Assembly (NCBI RefSeq): GCF_023278565.1
Contig: NC_064680.1
Coordinates: 4,526,001-4,590,000 of the forward strand
Direction of reading: 5' to 3'
From: Colletotrichum lupini
Lineage: Eukaryota > Ascomycota > Sordariomycetes > Glomerellales > Glomerellaceae
Length of the DNA: 64,000 nt
Below are positions 55,882-64,000 of the stretch, one piece after another (within the stretch, counting starts at the first letter, position 1; every line of letters starts with the position of its first letter). The notes beneath the pieces are model-generated. The model was not told the DNA's origin and did not search any database. It worked only from the letters and a program-made list of their open reading frames with translations. A program made the position numbers and the translations under genes.

Positions 55882-57164
55882 GGGTTGTCTGAATCTTGGA
55901 AATGGGGGCGTGGATGAAGGCAGTCTGGGAATCCCTTGCGCTGGAATTGACGAGTGCTGGAAAGCATTATCCATCACGATAGCTCTCTAGCCCATCTTGC
56001 TTGTTTCCACGATTGCAATTCAAATCACATTCTCGATTGCGCTGCGCGTAGCTTGAGCGCACCCTTGCACAGCGCACTTCTCTCCGCTCAATCTCGTCAC
56101 CCGTCCTTTGTTACATGTGATGAGAACAGGCTCCGAACTTCACTTATCGATACATATAAAAAGACGGCCATATAGGCCGCTTCCCCTCGCGCTCGTTCCT
56201 CTTTGCCATACACCACGAGCACCCCAAAATGAGGAGCGATAATAACAGTCACAGTCACAATCACACCCACAACAGGGTTGACAGCCGACAACCACTAAGA
56301 TCGACTGCGGCCCGCAGTAGAAGCTCGCCCAGAGGGTAGCAGTCGAAACAGAGCTGTCACGAATGCCTCCGATTGCCACTCTGACGGCTAAAATTGAAGC
56401 TCCCTAGCTGTAAACCCGTTACAGCCTTCCCTTTTCGGAAGATGCCCGTCCCCCAAAGTGGCGATGTAACCCCCACAAGGGATCACACGGAGGGGTGGTG
56501 AGCATCATTGACGATGCAGACAGGTTCAGATGCGGGGAAGGCTTACATGTTGGCAACCACGAAGTCCATAGATCAATTGTGAATTCGGTATCGCTCACTT
56601 ACTCTATCGTTCAGGAGTTGGAACGTGGCGGTTGACAATTTTCAAAGAGCCACCTGCCCACTGACTCAAGCAGCACATTTGATGCGGAGATAACGGGACA
56701 ACTCTCTATCATATATGTGGGTTTTAAGTCTCTCAGGAGATATAAGCCTTTTTGAAGTCTCCTACAAGTTGCAACTTACAAGGCAGGCCCCGGCAAGAAG
56801 CTGAGGCGCAAAAAAGCTTATGCAAGGGCCGGGGCCAGCAGCTGACATGCTCGCACCGCACGATCTGGTCTAGTGTTGACGACTCACACTCAAACTTCAG
56901 AGTAACTCATTAAAGGACGGAAAAATTATCGCTCGCAGATTGGCGACTTTGCAAAGAAAGGAAAGAAAAGGGTGGTGTTCGTGTCAGTTTCGGCATCTGG
57001 AGTGCCGAGTTCGATATGATGGTTTAATGATGGGAAAGCCAGACTTGGCAGAGTCAGATAGACTTTGCGCTCTTTTAAATACCACGGGCAGAGAACTTTG
57101 CGCAAACGAGAGTTGATCAGATCTCGTCAGTTGTCTGATGGATCCAACTTTGTGAATAGAAACC
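55882..57164. other. Intergenic region, promoter of the GH79 gene
   Basis: About 1.3 kb. A TTTAAATA element at about 57073-57080, some 90 bases upstream of the GH79 start, could act as a TATA box. CCGGGG near 56830 fits the CreA consensus. No gene is seen. Confidence 0.4.
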
Positions 57165-58894
57165 ATGCATTTCTCAGTTTCCAAATTGGTCTGCCTCTTG
57201 GCGGCAGCTCACGCAGCTGCGGCCGTCACTTACAGCGTGCCCGCCAAGGTGAACACTGGCGGTCTTTCATACGCACCTCTCGAGGCAGCGCCCCTCGGTC
57301 TATCGTGAGTTTCACCGGGAATTCCTCCCTCATTCCTCCCCCCACCCCTTTAGGTCTTCTCCCCATCCCCCAGTGTTGTGTGGGTTTCTGACTCTTATTG
57401 CCAAAAGCTTCGAGTTCTTCGCCTTCCCGGCGTACTTCAAAAACGTAACGGCAACGAACCAATGCCTCGCCAACCTCAAGGACCTGACGGGCACCTGGCC
57501 CCCGATCCGCATCGGCGGCACAACGCAGGATAGGGCGTCCTACGACGCGGCGACGTCGGCGTACGTCGTCTACTCGGTCGCCAACGCCGCCGACGCGCCC
57601 GCCTCGCTGACGTTCGGGCCCAACTTTATGAAGCTGGCGGCGACATACGCCGGCGACGTCACGCTCGGTCTGAACAGGGGAAAGAACAACATCGATAACA
57701 CTATTGCGGCTGCCAAGGTTGCTGTGCAGGAGATGAAGAATCTCTACGCCATTGAGGTCGGCAATGAGCCCGAGTGTAAGTGAAAATTGCCCAGCCTTTT
57801 CTTATTACGAAGCCAAACTCAACTTTGGTTTGTAGATTGGTCGGGAGTCCAGCCCATTGCTGCGGGAGGATGGAGTCCCGCGCTGGATGCTGCGTCGCAG
57901 AACCACTGGGATATCACTGTCGGCAATGCCATTGGCAAGAAGAACATTATCCAAGCCGGCAACTCCAACTCTCTTCCTCCGACTTGGGGAGCTGAGGAGC
58001 TCATCGCCAGCGGGAACGCGACGGTCAGAGAGTATGTGAAGACATACGCACATCACAACTACCCCGGAGGGTCTGTGACTGGTTTAATGTCTCATTCGAG
58101 CATCTCAAGCAATGTTCACTTGTAAGTTGGTCGCGTATTACCACCTGACAGGCTCCTTGACTGACGTGACCAGGTTCGACAAAGACATTGCTAGTGCGCT
58201 CGCAGTCAACAAGCCTTACGTCTTTGGAGAGACAAACTCTGGTAAGTTGCATAGACACTCTTACACTTTTGGTCTCCTACGGAACTGAAGCTAACGACCG
58301 AATAAAGTCGCGGGAGGCGGCGCAGCCAACGTATCCCCAACCTTTGGCGCAGCCCTCTGGGTCATGGACTACACCGTCCGTCTGGCAATGTCCAAAGTCA
58401 GCAGAGTCTACTTCCACCACGGCACGATCGGCAACAACCCCTACGCCTTCTTCGGCCGCTATTCCAACGGCAACCCGTACGTCGGCGCCTACGCCGCAAC
58501 GGCCTTCATGGCCGGCGGAAAGCACCTGGCCGCCCTCGACGACGGGAAATCTGCCCTGGCTGCCTACGTCACCTACGACGCAGCCGGCGTGCCGCTGCGC
58601 GCTCTGCTGTACAACTCCAACTACTACAGCGGCACGGGGACTCGGGGAACCGAGTCGTTTGTACTCAGTGGGCTGACGACGGCGGCGGGCCGGGTTCGGA
58701 GTAAGCGCGTGACTGCTGCCAGCGCGGAGGCGAGGCAGGATCGCGGCGGAAATGCGTCCTTTGGACAGCAGTTCTTCAACAATGGCACTTGCACGATTGG
58801 TGGGACGGAGACGTTTGAGACGACGACGGTCTCGGGTGGCCAGGCTACGTTCAGTGTGAAAGCCAGCGAGGCCCTTCTCGTCTACCTGCAATGA
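57165..58894 (+). CDS. Glycoside hydrolase family 79 beta-glucuronidase, secreted, 482 aa
   Basis: Exons 57165-57304, 57408-57775, 57836-58121, 58174-58241 and 58308-58894 give 482 aa. A signal peptide covers about residues 1-18 (MHFSVSKLVCLLAAAHAA). The TIM-barrel part has SFEFFAFPAYF, PPIRIGGTTQDRA, the acid/base Glu in EVGNEPEYW and the nucleophile Glu in YVFGETNS. A C-terminal beta domain (ALLYNSNYYSGTGTRG ... ALLVYLQ) completes the family layout. Fungal members remove glucuronic or 4-O-methyl-glucuronic acid from arabinogalactan side chains. It lies downstream of the AA9 gene on the same strand. The catalytic residues are intact. Confidence 0.92.
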
Positions 58895-59681
58895 GTTCGA
58901 TATAGGCTCCGAGATCTCAAGAAAATCCGATGGCCACAAGGATGAGAGATGATATGAGGTCTTTGGTATAGCGTCGAGTGCTTGTAGTTGTATTTGTAAG
59001 TGGGAAGGGAGGAAGAAGGAAGCGGGGATAACTCACTAACTCGGACTTCCCGATACATACCCCGTTAATTGAATTGGCCGTCCAGGTTTCTTTTTATGCA
59101 AGCATAAGTGATGGTGAAACTTTTCATCCTGTTTCCAGGCCCATACACAAGTAGATCAACATCAAACAAGTGGAAGGAGAATAATTAGAAACGACGCTCC
59201 TCCAAGCGGTTCACATGCTAATCACCTAGTTTGCCAATCGCGACTGAAGAAGCTGAGGTAAGTGATGCAGCAAAGCCAAGCGCTATGCTTTTTAGTCTCT
59301 CATCTCAACGTCATTGCTCTCTCTCTCTTTTTTCCTCTCTCCAATTTCCTTCAGCCTTAACGGAAGTACATCCCAGTCGAGTCCACCCCAACCCGTCTTG
59401 GCACTGTCAAAGCAGCTCTTCCCATGTCAGTCTGTTAAGCCTCCTTCACTGCACTTACTACGTCGTCGCTCTCAAAAGACAACCTCTCTAGATGCACCTC
59501 TAAGCAGTTTCATGACTATTACCTCAATATTATCACGACATCATCTTCTTTCACTTCTTTTCTCGCCAGCCTCTTGTCGGCTGAGCTCAATAAACCTGCA
59601 TCGCTCTGCATCGACTGACTCTAGAATACAGCTCATATACCGTGAAGAAACATACACATACGTCACACAGTAGACCTCACA
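58895..59681. other. Intergenic region
   Basis: About 0.8 kb between the GH79 and DUF1769 genes, with CT-rich patches near 59310-59350. No gene is seen. Confidence 0.5.
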
Positions 59682-60961
59682 ATGGCCGATAAATACATCC
59701 TCCGTGTGACTGCAGGACCAGGCTATGATCTGGACTGTCAAACAGAAGTCCCCGTCAACCAGGCCAAGCCCACAAAGATTACCAGCGCTCTCGCCGACAT
59801 TGAGCTCAACGTCAGGATACAAAACTACGCCGGTCTCCCTCGCAACTCACCCTCTACCTCACCTTACTTCTCTGAGGAACCGCATGCTACCAACAAAGAC
59901 CAGTACAGTATCTCTTTCCGCTTCACGCCCAAGAAGCCCGCAAATGCCTCCTCATCGGTAGATGGCATATCGGCAGAGGACCTGCAATTCGGCAACGACT
60001 TTGACCACCCCATCCGCGACCGTCTCCCACCGGGCTTCAACACAGCACTCAACATTGTAAAGTGGTGGATCGACCCCGGTCTGGACGGCGACGCCTACGC
60101 CGATGTCCCTCATCTCTACGGCCCCGCGCTAAGCTCCTTCAACACCATCCACGTTGGTTCTGGCGTCCACGACGAAGAAAAGGGCGGGCTATGGTTCGAG
60201 GAGGGAGGCGACGAGGCCGGCCTCGAAGCACGAGAGAAGATTGGCGCGCCGGCCACGTCCAAGGAGCGCATGAAGTGGGCACTTCGCAAGGACAGCAAGG
60301 AGAACTGGCTGTTTGAGTACGGCAAGACGTACGGTTTGGACTTTTTCAATGCCTACCTCGACTTTGCCAACCTGGCGTTGCGCTTGCCCGGTTACCAACT
60401 TGCCATCATGAAGTACTGGGACGGACAAGGCCTTCGGTGAGTTTCTGCTCCTCCCTTTTCCTATCTTTAAAACCTGTTCTTTGCTTCTCTGCGAGTCGAA
60501 CTGTTTCCGTAATATTATTCCCATCTCGCGCCATGGCCGTCATTTCCGACTTGTGCTATTGACCTTGGGAGGGAAAATGATGTAATAGCAACACGAAGAC
60601 CCTGAGGTGGCTTATCAAAGCACGGCTCAATAATGCTCTCCTGTTTTCTTTTCATGTCATTCTTACCAGCAGCAGGGAGGGGGAGCCTAAGCGCTCACAT
60701 ACGCTTAGATACGTTCTCCGGAACAAGACCACCGGCGACGTCTACCTCGTCGTCCTCTTCGAGATCCACCTCAAGGACGACGTGAACGAAGACGGCACGC
60801 TGAAGACCAGTGCCAGGGGCGTCAAGACTGGTGCACTACCGCCGCCGGCCAAGGACGACCACGAGCCTCACGACGAGGCCAAGGCGCTTGAGGAGGCTAG
60901 GAAGAAGATGGGTCCCGCTGCGCATGAGGCGGAGGAGACCAATGCCGACGATGTGGACTAG
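59682..60961 (+). CDS. DUF1769 family protein, 348 aa
   Basis: Exons 59682-60436 and 60670-60961 with a long 233-nt phase-2 intron. Family-like landmarks are ADKYILRVTAGPGYD at the start, IRDRLPPGFNTALNIVKWWIDPGLDGD in the middle, KENWLFEYGKTYGLDFFNAYLDFANLALRLPG, and, after splicing, RSHTLRYVLRNKTTGDVYLVV. This matches the fungal DUF1769 (UPF0590-type) family, whose role is unknown. There is no signal peptide or membrane segment. The acceptor is a triple CAG (60667-60675), so isoforms differing by one or two residues are possible. The C-terminal 60 residues are acidic and disordered. Confidence 0.83.
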
Positions 60962-62702
60962 AGTGCTGAGCCGAGTACACTTACACGAGAAGTATGAAGC
61001 TTTTGTGATTAGATTTGGTCGATCCTTTTCACCCTAGGTTATGTCGGAAGGCGAGACAGCATGGCTAATAGACACGAATTGATGATTGGGAGGGAGCAGG
61101 CCCGGGCCTATACATAATCTAATAAACAGCTCTGGCTCTGCAACATGTTACCTCGACATGCTGCTGTTCATGTTGGAAGGAAATCTGACAAAATGACAAA
61201 AGCCCAATAGTCGTTGTCATTTTACTTGAACTAGACAACCAGTTGTCAATAGAACTTGAGAGCGAACGCGAATAATGCGCGAGAGCTGCGACTAAATGCA
61301 TTCCATTAAACGTTTAGGAAACTAGACCAAGATGTTGAGAGAAGAGATCTCTAAACCACATCAGAGAACAGCCTTGCCCACCTCACGGCGCCTCCTCCCA
61401 TCGTAATGAGATGCTGCCTAGTCCACTACCAAACCAACGGAAATTATCCTCTCGGCAGCGCGTAGAGGATCCAGGCCAATACTCTAATCAGGCCTTGGTA
61501 TGAAGTCATACACGGCCAAGAACTGCTTTCTCATCTGCCTCTCGCCAAAATTCGGGTTTCGACACGGCGAGCATGCGAAGCAAACGTGGAAAATGTTCCT
61601 AAACCCCTGTCCGCCATGCCGTGTGTGACGAATGCCGCGCCGCACGCCGAGACTGAGAAATCCCCATGGGCGCCCCGGCCGAAAATCCAGCCTCTGTCCG
61701 TCTCCGTGGACGATTTTGTGCCCCGCCGCCGAGGATTACGGGCCGCTTGGCTGCATCGCCGATCGTCATCCGACAATTCGCCCACGTTCGTGTCTCTCTC
61801 TATTCGGCGAATATTTTTACTGTATAGCCGTGGAGGCTTTTATCGACAATGAGCGCGCGGGTCGACGTGTTACCTCTAGCACGGCTGACATTCTCCTCCT
61901 CTACTCTTTGCGAACCATGGTCGGGGGAGTATCTGTTCGCCGTAAATATCATGCGCCACTTAAACCTAATTATAACCAATATTCTTCTTGTCAACCTTCG
62001 CTTCAAAGACAACTTACACTCTTGCGATAGGCTCAAAAGAACTGACAGTAATGCCAAGATCTCATCCCAGGAACGAAGTACTTGATTCAAAGTTAACGAG
62101 ATCCAACTCGCATCCAAATGAAGGGGACACGCCGGGGAAACAGATAACCGGGCCCATGTTCGACCTGGATTCATAGACGGAATTCACCCCCACGGCCTAC
62201 TCGTAACCTCTCCAGTCCGACATGTAGCACCAATATCTCTTCCAGTCACACCAGACGGCGCATCGTTCCCCACTGAAAACCTCTTGGACATACGCAGCCC
62301 GCCTCGAGGCCGAGACTCTATTCCCCATATTTTAGTCTTGGAACGCACCCACTCCTCCATGACCAGTCTGCCTTAATATTGGCTCGTTGGCCAGAGATAT
62401 GCCACCATGAACTCCAACGACGAAGTTTCCGCCTTCTTTCTTGAATCCTCCGGAGTCCAGAGGCCCACAGGGGCGCCTTGCTTGCAGATAATCTGACGTC
62501 TCCAGACTATTTAACCTCCTCAAATATCAAGAGGCCCGCTTCTGCCCCTCGAGGCCTATATTTCTCCCCCAGATTTCGTCTTCTTCCGTTCATGCCATCC
62601 CCAAAAGTCGTAATCTCAAGGTTATCTTTATATACACTCGACAGATAGGCACAATTCCGAACATAAGCACATTGACAGACGCCCTCGGCTGGCACAGACA
62701 GA
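60962..62702. other. Long intergenic region, promoter of the transporter gene
   Basis: About 1.7 kb. Some stop-poor stretches (61550-61850) give short overlapping frames in several registers with no features. No gene is supported. Confidence 0.5.
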
Positions 62703-64000
62703 ATGCCTCCCCCAAAGGTCGATACAGAAGCCCCTCCCGTCCCCGAAACCACTCCCTCCTCCCGAACCTCCGGCAGCGACGCCGGCGACAGCCCCGGCTC
62801 CGGTCCCAACAACACCAAAAACACCTCCACTCCCACCGGCGGAGGAGGCCGGGCCTCGACCGCCGCCCTCCTCCGCAACCCGCTCGTCAGCCTCACGCAC
62901 GATGAGATCCTCAAAGACGCAGACGCCTTCACCGAGACAAAGGGCCTGCAGGAACACCGCGAGGTCTTTCGCAAGGGCGCTCTGGTCGCGCAGGTGATTA
63001 ACCGCCCCGACGGCTTCGAGTCCGTAGCCGCTCTCGACGAAGAAGAGAAGGCTGTTCTGCGGAAGGAGGTCTCGCATCGTTGGCATCAGCCTACGTCGCT
63101 CTACTTTTTGTGTGCTCTCTGTGCGGGCTCGGCTATTGGTATGGGGAGACTCCGAGATGGGAAGTTGAAAAGCTGCTAATGTTGCCATCGTTGCAGTTCA
63201 GGGCATGGATCAGACAGCCGTCAATGGCGCCCAGGTATCCATCCCCTTCTCCGTGAACATTTGATGATGATCTAATGACTGTGCCCAGGAATTCTACTAC
63301 GAGACGTTCGGTCTCCAAGACGACCCGACAATGCAGGGACTCGTCAACGGCGCGCCTTACCTCTGCTCCGCCCTCGTCGGGTGCTGGAGCTCGCCCATTT
63401 TGAACAAATACACCGGCCGCCGCGGTACAATTTTCATCTCGTGCTTCATGTCCGTCGTCACCGGCTTCTGGATGGCTGCCGCAGATAGGTAAGTGGACAC
63501 ACATACACACACGCATATCCAGCCGGCCACTATGTAGTCTGAAGTCACTGACTCTCAGAACAGTTGGTACAACCTCCTCATCGCACGCTTCTTCCTCGGT
63601 TTCGCAGTCGGCGCGAAGAGCAGCACCACGCCCGTGTACTCTGCCGAGAGTACGCCCAAGACTATCCGCGGTGCATTGACGATGATGTGGCAGGTGAGCA
63701 GAACCTTGGTGAAGGTAGAAATCCCGTATGCTGTGGAACTAACTCATGTGTTTTCATCCAGATGTGGACAGCCTTTGGCATCGCTTTGGGCTTCATCGTA
63801 TCCGTCGCCTTCGCCAACACGGATTTCCTCGGACCAAACACGCAATGGCGCTGGATGCTGGCTAGTACCTCCGTGCCGCCCCTCATCGTCATGGTACAGG
63901 TAAGGACATTTACCCGTCATCTTTGACGTCTTCCCATGTAATCCCACTTCTTTCCCAGCATGTGTTACAAGATTTACCACACCCGCCCTTTCCCCCCTTT
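62703..64000 (+). CDS. MFS sugar/polyol transporter, N-terminal part (3' end beyond the window)
   Basis: Exons 62703-63138, 63197-63234, 63289-63488, 63564-63693 and 63762-63899; the sequence after 63900 reads as an intron whose acceptor is probably outside. A 100-residue hydrophilic N-terminus (MPPPKVDTEAPP ...) leads into TM1 (SLYFLCALCAGSAI). TM1 runs into VQGMDQTAVNGAQEFYYE, the usual sugar-porter start. GRRGTIF follows TM2, and RFFLGFAVGAKSSTTPVYSAEST is the sugar-porter signature region with PxYxAE. Transmembrane helices continue (MWTAFGIALGFIVSVAF). The family imports sugars or polyols at the plasma membrane with protons. The substrate cannot be told. Confidence 0.87.

Noticed and set aside
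61586..62030. Two overlapping frames of about 90 and 130 codons
   Set aside because: Arg/Ser/Pro-rich shadow translations without family features.
1..64000. Transposons, CRISPR arrays, rRNA or viral insertions
   Set aside because: I looked for transposase or reverse transcriptase motifs, long terminal repeats, regular spaced repeats and rRNA and found none.

Overview
The window is nuclear DNA of a filamentous ascomycete (Pezizomycotina, probably a Sordariomycete). The evidence is short GT-AG introns of about 50-75 nt in most genes, Zn2Cys6 regulators, fungal plant cell wall enzymes (CBM1-GH5_7, GH43, GH79, AA9) and fungus-only families (DUF1769, an IKS1-like kinase). I cannot place it to genus. 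I support 26 genes plus one weak candidate. Two genes are cut by the window edges: a Zn2Cys6 regulator on the left and a sugar transporter on the right. All exon borders were worked out by hand from splice signals, reading phase and family motifs.

Layout. 1-18 kb: a Zn2Cys6 regulator, a GFA/CENP-V-type zinc protein, an apparently intracellular five-exon GH43 glycosidase, an SDR, a secreted CBM1-GH5_7 mannanase with seven exons, a single-pass membrane LysM protein, a 106-aa one-helix protein and a mitochondrial-looking Ala/Thr/Pro-rich membrane protein. Long gene-poor stretches with microsatellites lie between them.

19.3-32.9 kb: the most interesting region, a tight block of six metabolic genes. 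They encode a Baeyer-Villiger-type flavin monooxygenase, a 4-coumarate-CoA-ligase-like acyl-CoA synthetase, an SDR, an aldehyde dehydrogenase, an ACAD10/11-like acyl-CoA dehydrogenase and a PRISE (progesterone 5-beta-reductase / iridoid synthase type) enone reductase. Three of the six end in a peroxisomal PTS1 tripeptide (SRL, SRL, SKL). No polyketide synthase, NRPS, terpene cyclase or P450 is present, so the block reads as a peroxisomal catabolic module for a cyclic ketone, terpenoid, steroid or similar compound rather than a classical biosynthetic cluster. CCTCGG hexamers, the known FarA/FarB site of fatty-acid genes, occur upstream of several members.

33-54 kb: mainly housekeeping and regulatory genes: an F-box protein, pantetheine-phosphate adenylyltransferase (CoA synthesis), a 1002-aa Zn2Cys6 regulator, an SDR with a one-base frameshift in a 7-A run, an IKS1-type protein kinase, a 54-aa Cys/His protein, a 370-aa protein with a C-terminal Cys/His module, and an AflR-like regulator.

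53-64 kb: the AflR-like regulator is followed on the same strand by an AA9 polysaccharide monooxygenase and a GH79 beta-glucuronidase, then a DUF1769 protein and an MFS sugar transporter. Together with the GH5_7 and GH43 genes this suggests a plant-biomass-using lifestyle.
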